64,000 nt of DNA from NCBI RefSeq assembly GCF_009674805.1, contig NZ_WKKI01000012.1:1-64000 (forward strand). The letters are read 5' to 3'. The stretch is from Metabacillus lacus. GTDB taxonomy: Bacteria > Bacillota > Bacilli > Bacillales > Bacillaceae. The translations under genes were made by a program, and so were the position numbers. Positions within the stretch are counted from its first letter, which is position 1. Every line of letters starts with the position of its first letter. Below, in pieces: positions 36,332 to 45,346 of this stretch. The notes beneath the pieces are model-generated. The model was not told the DNA's origin. It did not search any database and saw only the letters and a list, made by a program, of their open reading frames with translations.

Positions 36332-36601
36332 GTGAAAATTAACCAATATGGTACTCAGGGAATCAATCCTTATAAACGAAATTATGAAAAACAGTCACTT
36401 CCAGAACAAGGACCAGTGACGAAAAAATCCGATAAAATCGAAATTTCATCCGCAGCAAAGGGACTGCAGCAGTCCAATGAGATTGTCCGTTCCAGACAGG
36501 AGAAAATTTCTTCTATTAAGCACGCAATAGAGACAGGAAACTATGAAATCTCTTCAAAAGAAATCGCGAAAAGTGTGCTTGATTTTTACAGCAAGCAATA
36601 A
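36332..36601 (+). CDS. flgM: Anti-sigma-D factor FlgM
   Basis: An 89-residue protein starting at GTG 36332. The family pattern is clear: N-terminal MKINQYGTQGINPYKRN, KSDKIEISSAAKGLQQ, and a C-terminal sigma-binding part with RQEKISSIKHAIETGNYEISS. It binds and inhibits SigD until the hook-basal body is complete. The gene leads the flgM-flgN-flgK-flgL operon behind a SigD promoter. Confidence 0.95.
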   Translation: MKINQYGTQGINPYKRNYEKQSLPEQGPVTKKSDKIEISSAAKGLQQSNEIVRSRQEKISSIKHAIETGNYEISSKEIAKSVLDFYSKQ

Positions 36602-36618
36602 ACAGGGAGTGTGAAAAA

Positions 36619-37095
36619 GTGTCTGCAAAATCATTGATCCTCAGCCTGGAGTCCCTCTTGGAAAAGCACCATGAGCTGTACAGCATCGGACTGGAGAAAA
36701 CAGAGCTCCTAAAGTCCAACAGAGTAAAAGAGCTTCAGCAGCTGATTCAGAAAGAACAGGCAGCTCTCTCCTCTCTTCAAAAATTAGAAGAAAAAAGAAT
36801 GCAGGAAACAGCTTCCTTTTTGGGAGTATCAGAAAACACAACACTGTCGGCATGCGCGGAAAGGGCACAACCTTCGGAAAGAAAAACCCTAGAGAAGCTG
36901 ATGGAGAGTTTTTACGATATTCACGAAAAGCTTAGGGCTGTAAACACATTAAATCAGCAGCTGACTCATCAGGCGATGCAGTTTGTCACACTAACCATGG
37001 ATATGCTGATGCCGCAGGAAACAGCAGCTGTTTATACAAAACCGGCCGCAAAAACGGAAAATAAGCGCCGGCCGCTATTTGACTCAAAAGCATAA
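36619..37095 (+). CDS. flgN: Flagellar chaperone FlgN
   Basis: A 158-residue helical protein starting at GTG 36619, of the FlgN family (YvyG in B. subtilis). SLILSLESLLEKHHELYSI and KTELLKSNRVKELQQLIQKE are typical. It is the export chaperone for the hook-filament junction proteins FlgK and FlgL, encoded next. The length is as expected. Confidence 0.92.
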   Translation: MSAKSLILSLESLLEKHHELYSIGLEKTELLKSNRVKELQQLIQKEQAALSSLQKLEEKRMQETASFLGVSENTTLSACAERAQPSERKTLEKLMESFYDIHEKLRAVNTLNQQLTHQAMQFVTLTMDMLMPQETAAVYTKPAAKTENKRRPLFDSKA

Positions 37096-37113
37096 CGCAC
37101 GGAGGTAAAAGGA

Positions 37114-38637
37114 ATGCGCTCAACATTTATGGGATTGGAAACAGCAAAACGGGGTATGTTTGCTCAGCAAAGTGCCCTTTACACAACAGGGCATAACATT
37201 TCAAATGCGAATACAGAGGGCTACTCCCGTCAGCGCGTCAATTTCAGCGCAACAGATCCGTATCCGACTGCTTCTATTAACCGTCCGCAAATACCGGGCC
37301 AGATGGGCACGGGCGTGGAAGCGGGAAGCGTTCAGCGCATTCGTGAAAGCTTTCTGGATGTTCAATATCGAACAGAAAACAATAAGCTCGGCTATTGGGA
37401 ATCCAAAGCTGCAGCTCTTACTAAAATGGAAGATATCATGAATGAACCGTCCAACTACGGCCTTTCAAAAACAATGGACCGCTTTTGGCAGTCGCTCCAC
37501 GATCTGGCGCTGAATCCTTCCAAAGAAAATTCAGGTGCCCGTGCGGTTGTCCGTGAACGGGGAATTGCTGTTGCGGATACATTTCAGTATTTATCAGGTT
37601 CTCTCCAAAGCATTCAAAGAGATCTAAAAGAAGAAGTGAATATTACCGCTAAAACAATAGACTCGCTTGCAAGGCAGATTAACAACATCAACAGGCAGAT
37701 TGCTGAAACAGAGCCGCATGGCTACCTGCCAAATGATTTGTACGATCAGCGCGATCTGCTTCTTGATCAATTGTCTTCCCTTGCAAATATTAAAATCACT
37801 ACCGAAAAAAGCGGCGGAAATGCCCTCGCAATAGCAGAGGGTGCCTACACAATTGAACTTCTCAACGACAAGGGCCAGCCGCTTGCTGTTTTAGTTGATG
37901 GCAAAACGCTCCAGGCGAACAGTGTTGAAGTTGGCTACCATGAGAGCGGCTTTACAGAAAAAATAATCATTGGCGGCCAAGAAATCAATATTTCTGATTT
38001 TACGAGCACAGGAAAACTTCGCAGCCTGATTGATTCCTATGGCTACATGGACGGAGCCGAGGTAAAAGGCCTTTATCCGGAAATGCTCCATGAGCTTGAT
38101 AAAATGGCGTTCGCTTTTGTTACTGAGTTTAATGCAGTGCATCAATCAGGCTATAACCTGAAGGATTTTGAAACAGATCCTCTTGTTAAAACGCCGGTAA
38201 ACTTTTTCGCTGAATTAACTGACTACAAGGGTGCGGCAGGAAAAATCAGTCTTTCGAATGAGATAAAAAGCTCGCCAGATTATATTGCAGCGGCCTCAGC
38301 TCCTTATGTAGGAAATGGACAAAACGCAATAAGATTGGCTGAAGTGAAAAATTCTGTGATGACAATCGGCGGCAGAAGCACCTCTATTCAAAACTTTTAC
38401 GAAAGCCTGATCGGCAAAATGGCTGTAGAAACTCAGGAAGCACAGCGACTGACAGGAAACAGCAGGTCGCTGCGTGATTCTGTTGAAAACAGACGTCAGT
38501 CTGTAAGTGCAGTGTCACTGGATGAAGAAATGACCAACATGATTCAATTTCAGCATGCGTATAACGCATCAGCCAGAATGATTTCGCTTCAAGATGAAAT
38601 ACTCAATACTATCATTAACGGACTTCGCGGAAGGTAG
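37114..38637 (+). CDS. flgK: Hook-filament junction protein FlgK (HAP1)
   Basis: A 507-residue axial protein. The N-terminal rod-type motif is TFMGLETAKRGMFAQQSALYTTGHNISNANTEGYSRQ, abbreviated here to its key ALYTTGHNISNANT. The C-terminal helix is LDEEMTNMIQFQHAYNASARMI. It joins the hook to the first filament zone. GGAGG lies before the ATG. Typical length. Confidence 0.97.
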   Translation: MRSTFMGLETAKRGMFAQQSALYTTGHNISNANTEGYSRQRVNFSATDPYPTASINRPQIPGQMGTGVEAGSVQRIRESFLDVQYRTENNKLGYWESKAAALTKMEDIMNEPSNYGLSKTMDRFWQSLHDLALNPSKENSGARAVVRERGIAVADTFQYLSGSLQSIQRDLKEEVNITAKTIDSLARQINNINRQIAETEPHGYLPNDLYDQRDLLLDQLSSLANIKITTEKSGGNALAIAEGAYTIELLNDKGQPLAVLVDGKTLQANSVEVGYHESGFTEKIIIGGQEINISDFTSTGKLRSLIDSYGYMDGAEVKGLYPEMLHELDKMAFAFVTEFNAVHQSGYNLKDFETDPLVKTPVNFFAELTDYKGAAGKISLSNEIKSSPDYIAAASAPYVGNGQNAIRLAEVKNSVMTIGGRSTSIQNFYESLIGKMAVETQEAQRLTGNSRSLRDSVENRRQSVSAVSLDEEMTNMIQFQHAYNASARMISLQDEILNTIINGLRGR

Positions 38638-38647
38638 GTGACAGCAG

Positions 38648-39535
38648 ATGCGCGTAACTCAAGGAATGCTGGCCGGCAACTCGCTGCGCCACCTCAGCAA
38701 CAATTACAGCAAAATGGATAAATACATGGATCAACTGGCAACAAACAAGAAAATCACCAGACCGTCTGATGACCCTGTTGTTGCCATGAAGGGTATGTTC
38801 TACAGAACCAACCTGTCAGAAGTTGAGCAGTACAAACGAAATCTGTCAGAAGTGTATCAATGGATGGAAAACTCAGAGAGCGGCATTGAGCACAGCACAC
38901 AGGTACTGCACCGTGTGCGAGAGCTTGTTGTGCAGGCTCAGAATGGGACAAACAGCCCTGAAGACTTGAACTCTATTAAGGTTGAGATCACTCAGCTCAA
39001 AGAAGACTTGGCGAATGTAGCAAACACAAAGGTTGCCGGCCGTTATATTTATAACGGTAATGACACGTCGAAGCCTCCTGTCACGCTGGGTAATCCTATT
39101 GGAGTTAGCATGGATACCGGTGACTTTACGGTGGAAGTTTCTAAGGGTGTACAATTAAAAGCCAATGTGAACCCGATTAACGCGTTTGGCGGAATTGTAG
39201 ACGGAAAAAGCTTGTTTGCAACATTGGAGAGTTTAGAAACAGCATTGGGAAGCGGAAGCTTGGGGGACAGCAGCTACTTAGATCTTCTCGATCAGCACTT
39301 CTCTAACATGAGTGCAGAGCGATCTGACCTGGGTGCAAGGCATAACCGCCTGGACCTCATCAGTGACAGAGTCAACAGTCAGGAAATTATTGCAACACGA
39401 ATTCTCTCAGACAATGAAGATGCAGATGTGGAGAGGGTTATTACAAACCTGAAAACACAGGAAAGTGTCTTAAGAGCATCACTGTCAGCCTCTGCGCGAA
39501 TCATTCAGCCAACACTGATGGATTTTCTACGATAA
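38648..39535 (+). CDS. flgL: Hook-filament junction protein FlgL (HAP3)
   Basis: A 295-residue flagellin-like junction protein. The N-terminus RVTQGMLAGNSLRHLS and DQLATNKKITRPSDDPV matches FlgL. The C-terminal helices include LKTQESVLRASLSASARII. It is positioned distal to FlgK at the base of the filament. It lies ten bases after flgK and is followed by a hairpin before yviE. Confidence 0.96.
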   Translation: MRVTQGMLAGNSLRHLSNNYSKMDKYMDQLATNKKITRPSDDPVVAMKGMFYRTNLSEVEQYKRNLSEVYQWMENSESGIEHSTQVLHRVRELVVQAQNGTNSPEDLNSIKVEITQLKEDLANVANTKVAGRYIYNGNDTSKPPVTLGNPIGVSMDTGDFTVEVSKGVQLKANVNPINAFGGIVDGKSLFATLESLETALGSGSLGDSSYLDLLDQHFSNMSAERSDLGARHNRLDLISDRVNSQEIIATRILSDNEDADVERVITNLKTQESVLRASLSASARIIQPTLMDFLR

Positions 39536-39542
39536 AACTTTC

Positions 39543-39572
39543 AAGCTATCTTTTCCTAAGATAGCTTTTTTA
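39543..39572 (+). terminator. Intra-operon terminator after flgL
   Basis: AAGCTATCTT pairs with AAGATAGCTT over a 5-nt loop and runs into TTTTTT. Confidence 0.85.
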
Positions 39573-39589
39573 CTAGGAGGAGAAGTGAG

Positions 39590-40153
39590 TTGAACATTCC
39601 TTCAATACGGATTGAAAGCACAAGAGCACAGCTGGGAATGAAAACACTGCCACCACAGATGGAGCAGGAGCAGAGACCGGCGGATGTATCTATTCAGCAG
39701 CCATCTGCAGAGGTTACAATGGAAACAACCCCTTCCGTCCTGAACATTGATCAATCAAAAGCCCGCGAGGATATGGATTTAAAGTCTATTGGAAGGCGAA
39801 TAGAGGAATTTGCACAGCGGGGTTACCAGGACTGGCTGCAGGGCATGGAGCGCCTGTCCATACAGGGAGATCAGCTGATGAAAATCGAAGGGGGAGGCAG
39901 CCCGATTGCTGATCAGGCGATTGAAAACAGCGGCTCACCTCAGTACGAGTTTAATATAGGATTTGTTCCTTCTCACGGCAGTGTACAGATTACCTATCAG
40001 CCTTCACAGCTGAAGATTGAAGTTAATCCAAGAAAGCCGATTATTGAAGTACAGCAAAATAAACCGCAGCTAGTTTATCAGGCGGGAAAAGTTCAGTTTG
40101 AGATGCTGCAGCATCCCCAACTGGAAATTGATTTCATAAATTATAAAGCATAG
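39590..40153 (+). CDS. yviE: YviE-like protein (DUF6470)
   Basis: A 187-residue protein starting at TTG 39590 after AGGAGG. The N-terminus IPSIRIESTRAQLGM and the C-terminal beta-rich GSVQITYQPSQLKIEVNP fit the YviE family found between flgL and fliW in Bacillus. No enzymatic or membrane features are seen. Its function in the flagellar operon is unknown. Confidence 0.85.
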   Translation: MNIPSIRIESTRAQLGMKTLPPQMEQEQRPADVSIQQPSAEVTMETTPSVLNIDQSKAREDMDLKSIGRRIEEFAQRGYQDWLQGMERLSIQGDQLMKIEGGGSPIADQAIENSGSPQYEFNIGFVPSHGSVQITYQPSQLKIEVNPRKPIIEVQQNKPQLVYQAGKVQFEMLQHPQLEIDFINYKA

Positions 40154-40163
40154 GAGGACTGTT

Positions 40164-40580
40164 ATGCTGATACAGACGAAATATCATGGTGAATTAAATA
40201 TTGAGGAACAAGAGGTACTGAGGTTTGAAACCGGCATACCTGGCTTTCTGGAAGAAAAAGCATTTGCGCTGCTGTCACTGGATGAAAATTTATGGATTCT
40301 TCAATCGATCACAACTCCGCAACTTGCATTTGTTGTCACGAATCCGTTTCTCTTTTTCAAGGGCTATGAATTTCAGCTTTCAGAGCAGGTGAAAGAGCTG
40401 TTAAATATACAAAGTGAAGAAGAGGTAAGTGTTCTCTCCATTTTGACAGTTGCGGAACACTTTCAAAATAGCACGGCCAACCTGCAGGCACCGATTATCG
40501 TAAATATGCGCACTAAGGATGCGAAACAGGTGATACTAACTGACACAAACTATCAAACAAAACATGTTCTTGCTGGATAA
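40164..40580 (+). CDS. fliW: Flagellin-homeostasis protein FliW
   Basis: A 138-residue beta-barrel protein with VLRFETGIPGFLEEKAFALL and FKGYEFQLSEQ. FliW binds cytoplasmic flagellin. When flagellin is exported it binds CsrA instead and relieves repression of hag translation. The two partners (csrA 12 bases downstream, hag next) are both present. Confidence 0.96.
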   Translation: MLIQTKYHGELNIEEQEVLRFETGIPGFLEEKAFALLSLDENLWILQSITTPQLAFVVTNPFLFFKGYEFQLSEQVKELLNIQSEEEVSVLSILTVAEHFQNSTANLQAPIIVNMRTKDAKQVILTDTNYQTKHVLAG

Positions 40581-40592
40581 GGAGGGGAAAGC

Positions 40593-40823
40593 ATGCTCGT
40601 ATTAAGTAGGAAAATCAATGAAATTCTGCAAATTGGAGATGATATTGAAATTAAGATCCTCTCCATCAGCGGCGATTCAGTAAAGTTAGGAATAGATGCT
40701 CCAAAGCATATTGATATTCATAGAAAAGAAATCTATCTGTCCATTCAAGAAGAAAACAGCAAGGCAGCCAATCTTTCCCCGGACTTCCTGAAAAATTTAC
40801 CAAACAACAAACTACAGCCTTAA
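40593..40823 (+). CDS. csrA: Translational repressor CsrA
   Basis: A 76-residue RNA-binding protein with [25 protein letters not shown] in outline (key [10 protein letters not shown]) and the [19 protein letters not shown] core. It blocks the hag ribosome site by binding GGA motifs in the leader, two of which are visible downstream. AAGGAGG precedes its ATG. Confidence 0.97.
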   Translation: MLVLSRKINEILQIGDDIEIKILSISGDSVKLGIDAPKHIDIHRKEIYLSIQEENSKAANLSPDFLKNLPNNKLQP

Positions 40824-40845
40824 ACAAACGTTTGAGGTTTTTTTT
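40818..40845 (+). terminator. Terminator after csrA
   Basis: CCTTAAAC pairs with GTTTGAGG (one T-G pair) and is followed by an 8-base T-run. Confidence 0.68.
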
Positions 40846-40865
40846 ATTTTTTCCATATAAAACTA

Positions 40866-40892
40866 TAAAACTCCCTGAATCCATGACGATAT
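40866..40892 (+). promoter_or_regulatory. SigD promoter of hag
   Basis: TAAA (40866), 15 bases, then GACGATAT (40885). This differs from the SigD consensus GCCGATAT by one base. It lies about 110 bases before the hag start. Confidence 0.85.
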
Positions 40893-40902
40893 AAAGAGTG
40901 TA

Positions 40903-40975
40903 GCAAGCAGGGGGAAGGCGGCCGACTTTCCCGCTGTTTGCAAAATCTAAAGCATTCACAAGGACGTGAATCGCT
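40903..40975 (+). promoter_or_regulatory. hag leader: long hairpin and upstream CsrA site
   Basis: A long imperfect stem (GCAAGCAG...CTGTTTGC, 40903-40941) is followed by a second hairpin, ATTCAC-AAGGAC-GTGAAT (40954-40971), that shows GGA in its loop. This is the form of a CsrA binding site. A second GGA lies in the ribosome site CAGGGAGGA (40984-40992). Two sites, one upstream and one over the ribosome site, match the B. subtilis hag mechanism. Confidence 0.75.
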
Positions 40976-41000
40976 ACACATATCAGGGAGGAAACAAAAA

Positions 41001-41831
41001 ATGAGAATTAATCATAATATTGCTGCTTTGAACACTCACCGTCAGTTGAATAGTGCTAATGGTTCACAAATGAAATCAATGGAGAAGCTCTCTTCCGGAC
41101 TTCGTATTAATCGTGCTGGTGATGACGCAGCTGGATTATCAATTTCAGAGAAAATGCGATCCCAAATCCGTGGTCTTGATCAGGCCAGTAAAAACTCTCA
41201 AGACGGTATTTCTCTAATCCAAACCGCAGAGGGAGGACTAAATGAAACACATGCTATCTTACAACGCATGAGAGAGCTTGCAGTACAGGGGGCAAATGGA
41301 ACAAATGACTCTTCGAATGATTTAGCAGCTATAAAAGCAGAGTTAGATGAATTAACTTCTGAAATTGACCATATTGCAAGTTCAACTAATTTTAACGGTA
41401 CTAACTTGTTGAATAATTCATCTGGTTCGGTAACTCTACAAATTGGTGCTAATAATCAATCATATGATCAACTAACGTTATCACTTTCTGATTTTCAGGC
41501 TGATGCTACAACTTTAGTCGGGGCTACAACAATCACTTTGGCATCTACATCAGATGCACAAGGTTTAATGGATACTCTTGATACAGCAATCAATACAGTT
41601 TCAACTGCACGTTCTAAGTTAGGTGCTTACCAAAACAGACTAGAGCACACTATAAATAATTTAAATACTTCATCAGAAAATCTAACCGCTGCAGAATCAC
41701 GTATTCGTGATACTGATATGGCTAAAGAAATGATGGAACAAACTAAAAATTCTATATTAGCACAAGCTTCACAAGCAATGCTAGCTCAAGCTAATCAACA
41801 ACCGCAAGGGGTATTACAATTACTACGTTAA
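41001..41831 (+). CDS. hag: Flagellin Hag
   Basis: A 276-residue filament protein. GGGAGG at 40986 selects ATG 41001, so the open frame upstream is leader. The N-terminal D0/D1 has MRINHNIAALNTHRQL and LSSGLRINRAGDDAAGL. A short variable middle (about 165-195) follows. The C-terminal D1/D0 has SRIRDTDMAKEM and ASQAMLAQANQQPQGVLQLLR. The 3' part uses AT-rich codons like those of the cassette downstream, unlike the 5' part. It is controlled by SigD and CsrA. Confidence 0.97.
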   Translation: MRINHNIAALNTHRQLNSANGSQMKSMEKLSSGLRINRAGDDAAGLSISEKMRSQIRGLDQASKNSQDGISLIQTAEGGLNETHAILQRMRELAVQGANGTNDSSNDLAAIKAELDELTSEIDHIASSTNFNGTNLLNNSSGSVTLQIGANNQSYDQLTLSLSDFQADATTLVGATTITLASTSDAQGLMDTLDTAINTVSTARSKLGAYQNRLEHTINNLNTSSENLTAAESRIRDTDMAKEMMEQTKNSILAQASQAMLAQANQQPQGVLQLLR

Positions 41832-41850
41832 TATAAAAATTATTAACAAT

Positions 41851-41920
41851 CCTATCTCCCATTTTGGAGATAGGTTATTTAAAAAAGGGGCCTTATTTAA
41901 GGGAGTAGGACCTTTTTTTA
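41851..41920 (+). terminator. Double terminator after hag
   Basis: CCTATCTCC pairs with GGAGATAGG (41851-41874). A second hairpin, AAAAAAGGGGCC with GGACCTTTTTT (41881-41919), follows. Together they isolate hag from the glycosyltransferase cassette. Confidence 0.75.
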
Positions 41921-41955
41921 AGTAATTCTAAGTCATCTAAGTAGGAGTGTTACAA

Positions 41956-43608
41956 TTGAGACCGACATTATCTATCTGTATGATCATTAAAAATGAAGAA
42001 GAGGTATTAACAAGGTGCCTAGAATCAATTAAAGGAATAGCAGATGAAATAATTATAGTTGATACAGGTTCTACAGATAGTAGTAAATTTATTGGAATAA
42101 AATATACCAACATGGTATTTGATTATAAATGGGAAGGTAATTTTTCTAATGCCCGTAACTTTGCAGCTTCAAAGGCAACAGGAGAATGGATATTAGCTCT
42201 CGATGCAGACGAATATGTTGATCGTGAAAGCCTGTTAAACTTCAAGGAAGAATTGAAGGAAAATCCACCAGAGGAAAATATTATTGCAGTCCAAATAGTT
42301 AATTTTTTAGGAACCAGTGGAAATAGTACATCATTAAATTATCATGAAAGACTTTATAAGAATGATGGTTCTATTATGTATTACAGAAATATTCATGAGC
42401 TATTAAAGCACAAAGATTCAAAGGAAAACAGAGGATTAGTAGAATTTCAAATTTTTCATACGGGTTATATGGGAAAAGTAGAAAAAGAAAAGGATAAATC
42501 TAAAAGGAATTTATCCATGTTAATTAATAAAAAGGATAAAGAACCGATTGATTATTACTTTATAGGTAATGAATACGATAAGTTAGGAGAACTAAACGAA
42601 GCAATCGATTATTATAAAAATGGTTTTGCTTTGAAAGATAACATTAATTCCTATTGGGTAAAGAAATTGTTAGTAAGACTTATAAATTCTCTTCAAAGAG
42701 CTAATAAAAATAATGAGGCATTAGAAATTGCTGAAACATGCGAAAAAATTTATAGTGACATAGTTGATTATAGATTTTTTAAAGCAAAGATTTACTATGA
42801 AAAAGGGGATTTTGGGTTTGCTAAAAGTATCTTTGAAGACATATTAATGAAAAAAGATGTCTTTATTGCAAATTCCAGTGGTGATTATCTAGAATTTCTA
42901 CCCCATCTATATCTAGGTGAAATTTTTGAAAAGGATAATCAATTGCATTTGGCTGTTCAACATTATACTAAAGCGATTTCAATTAATGATTTAGACGATT
43001 ATGTTTGGATGAGATTAATAAATTTATTAGGACAACATTCTACAAAGGATGATTTAGAAATCTTCATAAATAAAAATTGTTTGAACCGTAAGTCTATGAG
43101 TCAAGTAAGAATGGTTAAAATACTTTTGAGTGTTCCAAATTTAAATATACAAAAACTTACTAAGTCGATCGGGAATTCTGGACTGAGTAATAATGAACAA
43201 GAAGCCCTTTCTATTAAGTTACTTTTTATTGAGGGTGAATTTGAAGGAATTATGAAAATATTGGATGAAAAGAGTATCAATGAATTGAATAAGCTATTAT
43301 CTATTGGGATATTTAATTTAGTAGATTTTATTTTATTAACGATTGTGACAAATAAGCCACATTTCAAAAGTTTCCTAAAAGATCTTAAATCTAAAAACTC
43401 TATAAATAATTTATTAAGTGTTTTATTTGGCAAAAGAAAAAAACTATCTTCCTTTGAGGAGGAGTTATTTATTGCTCTTTTAAAACAAGCTCATATTATT
43501 AGTAATAGTAAATTAATGATTAATTTAAATAAAAAAATAGACACTCTAAGTGTTAAAAGTAAGATTAGGTATAAAAAAGAAATGACCCAATACAAGTTAA
43601 TAAAATAA
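41956..43608 (+). CDS. GT2 glycosyltransferase fused to TPR region
   Basis: A 550-residue cytoplasmic protein. AGGAGTG at 41943 selects TTG 41956. The N-terminal family-2 glycosyltransferase domain (about 1-220) has LSICMIIKNEEEVLTRCLES, VDTGSTD and the DXD-type WILALDADEYVD. The rest holds TPR-like helical pairs (for example NEYDKLGELNEAIDYYKNG). Such GT-TPR proteins glycosylate protein or wall substrates. Its place right after hag suggests flagellin as substrate (inference). It is strongly AT-rich compared with flgK or fliD, a sign of transfer. Confidence 0.83.
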   Translation: MRPTLSICMIIKNEEEVLTRCLESIKGIADEIIIVDTGSTDSSKFIGIKYTNMVFDYKWEGNFSNARNFAASKATGEWILALDADEYVDRESLLNFKEELKENPPEENIIAVQIVNFLGTSGNSTSLNYHERLYKNDGSIMYYRNIHELLKHKDSKENRGLVEFQIFHTGYMGKVEKEKDKSKRNLSMLINKKDKEPIDYYFIGNEYDKLGELNEAIDYYKNGFALKDNINSYWVKKLLVRLINSLQRANKNNEALEIAETCEKIYSDIVDYRFFKAKIYYEKGDFGFAKSIFEDILMKKDVFIANSSGDYLEFLPHLYLGEIFEKDNQLHLAVQHYTKAISINDLDDYVWMRLINLLGQHSTKDDLEIFINKNCLNRKSMSQVRMVKILLSVPNLNIQKLTKSIGNSGLSNNEQEALSIKLLFIEGEFEGIMKILDEKSINELNKLLSIGIFNLVDFILLTIVTNKPHFKSFLKDLKSKNSINNLLSVLFGKRKKLSSFEEELFIALLKQAHIISNSKLMINLNKKIDTLSVKSKIRYKKEMTQYKLIK

Positions 43609-43659
43609 ATTAAAGTGAAAAATATTAATTTGTCAATACTATTTGGAGTTTGGGAGTGA

Positions 43660-45330
43660 ATGGGACAAGAAATGAAAGTATTACAAAAGGTTGAAAGATA
43701 TATCACTGAGAATAGGTTAGATGAAGCCCTTGAATTCATAAATAGGTTTCATTCTAGTTTTATAAATAACACTGAATATTTTAATCTAATGGGAGTAATC
43801 TACCTTAAACTTGAAAATTATAAAGCTGCTATTGAAAGTTTCGAAAAAAGCTTATTAATTGATAATGAAAATGCTGATGCTAGCTATAATCTTGCCTATT
43901 CATTTGAAAAATTAGGCTGTATTAATGATGCTAATAAATATTATGAATTGTCTTATCATTTTACAAAAGATGATAGTCTAATAGAAGAGTTAAGAGAAAG
44001 AAAAAAGCGGACATCCAAGAGTCCGAAAACAAGTGTAATAGCGCTTATGTATAATCATCTAGATACTACAAAAAAATGCTTTGAATACTTAGTGAAGTAC
44101 ACTGATTTAAAGGAAGTTGAAATAATTGCTGTTAATAATGGATCAGCGGATGGAACAAAGGACTGGTTAGAAGAACAAACTTATATTTCTAAAATAATAC
44201 ACTTAAAAGAAAATGTAGGCCTTACAAAAGGATATAATTTAGGAATTAAAGCTGCAACATGTAATGAAATTTTTCTTTTAGCTAATGATATCCTTTTAAC
44301 TCCAAATTGGCTCGACAATCTTAGAGCTTGTTTATATCATGAGGAAAACGTTGGTGTTGTTTCACCGATTATGAATGTTGCAGCTTATCATCAAGATATT
44401 CCTGTACAATATAAAACTTTTGAAGAGATGGAAGAATTTGCATTAACCTATAACAAATCGAATCCTGAAAAATGGCAGTATCGTACAATGGTTGTGACTT
44501 GCTGTGCATTTGCTAAAAGGAGGGTTCTTGAAAAAATTGGATATTTTGACGAAAGGTATCCAGCTGCAGGTAGTTACTGTGATGTGGATTTGACACTTAC
44601 TGCTACAGAAATGGGTTATAAAAATTATGTGTGCTATGATACCTTTGTTCATCATTACGGATCACAAACGATAAGTAAAGGGCTTGCCATTAATCTTAAA
44701 TTAGGTAAAGGATTATTTAGAGAGAAAAAAGGATACTGTGGGGATGAAAACAGTGGAACAAACAGTTTAGTTCTTCAGCTAAGGCAGTTTATTCAAAATC
44801 AACCAGATAGTTTAATTGAAATTGGTACAGGTTTTGGTATAAGTTCATCCATCTTTAATTATAATTTCCCATATATACAATATGTTGGATATGAAAAAAA
44901 TAGGACTGTAGCAGATATTGCTGGAAAATTTCTAGATATTAAATACGTAGATAATTATAAAAACATTCCATTAATAAAATATGATTATGTATTTTTAAAC
45001 GGAATATTAATGGAAAAAAATTTAGATTTAAAAAGTTTAGAATATGCCCTAAGTCTAACTAATGATAGGGGATTTATATTTGGGTATTTTCAGAATAAAG
45101 ACTTTATTGGTAATTTAAACGTTAATTACAAAAATACTTTCACTAATGAAGGAATAATAGAATTATTAATGAATCATGAATACAGTTCTTATGAAATTAT
45201 ACCTTGTAAGGTTTCTATAAAAGACCAAACTATTGAAGCAAAAGAAGTTTGTCAAAGACTAGCAGATGTAAGAAATATAAGCTATGAGTTATTACTTACG
45301 TCATCATTTTTGGTATTAGCCAATAAATAA
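43660..45330 (+). CDS. TPR - GT2 glycosyltransferase with SAM-methyltransferase-like tail
   Basis: A 556-residue protein with three parts. TPR repeats come first (about 25-110; NLMGVIYLKLENYKAAIESFEKSL). A GT2 domain follows (about 125-350; IALMYNHLDTTKKCFEYL, NNGSADGT, LLANDILLTPNW in the DXD position, FDERYPAAGSYCDVDLTL). A C-terminal region (about 365-550) has LIEIGTGFGISSSIF, like the SAM-binding loop of methyltransferases. It could extend or methylate the glycan begun by the preceding enzyme. AT-rich like its neighbours. The start ATG 43660 could also be 43672. Confidence 0.78.
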   Translation: MGQEMKVLQKVERYITENRLDEALEFINRFHSSFINNTEYFNLMGVIYLKLENYKAAIESFEKSLLIDNENADASYNLAYSFEKLGCINDANKYYELSYHFTKDDSLIEELRERKKRTSKSPKTSVIALMYNHLDTTKKCFEYLVKYTDLKEVEIIAVNNGSADGTKDWLEEQTYISKIIHLKENVGLTKGYNLGIKAATCNEIFLLANDILLTPNWLDNLRACLYHEENVGVVSPIMNVAAYHQDIPVQYKTFEEMEEFALTYNKSNPEKWQYRTMVVTCCAFAKRRVLEKIGYFDERYPAAGSYCDVDLTLTATEMGYKNYVCYDTFVHHYGSQTISKGLAINLKLGKGLFREKKGYCGDENSGTNSLVLQLRQFIQNQPDSLIEIGTGFGISSSIFNYNFPYIQYVGYEKNRTVADIAGKFLDIKYVDNYKNIPLIKYDYVFLNGILMEKNLDLKSLEYALSLTNDRGFIFGYFQNKDFIGNLNVNYKNTFTNEGIIELLMNHEYSSYEIIPCKVSIKDQTIEAKEVCQRLADVRNISYELLLTSSFLVLANK

Positions 45331-45346
45331 TAGGGGGAGAGAAAAA

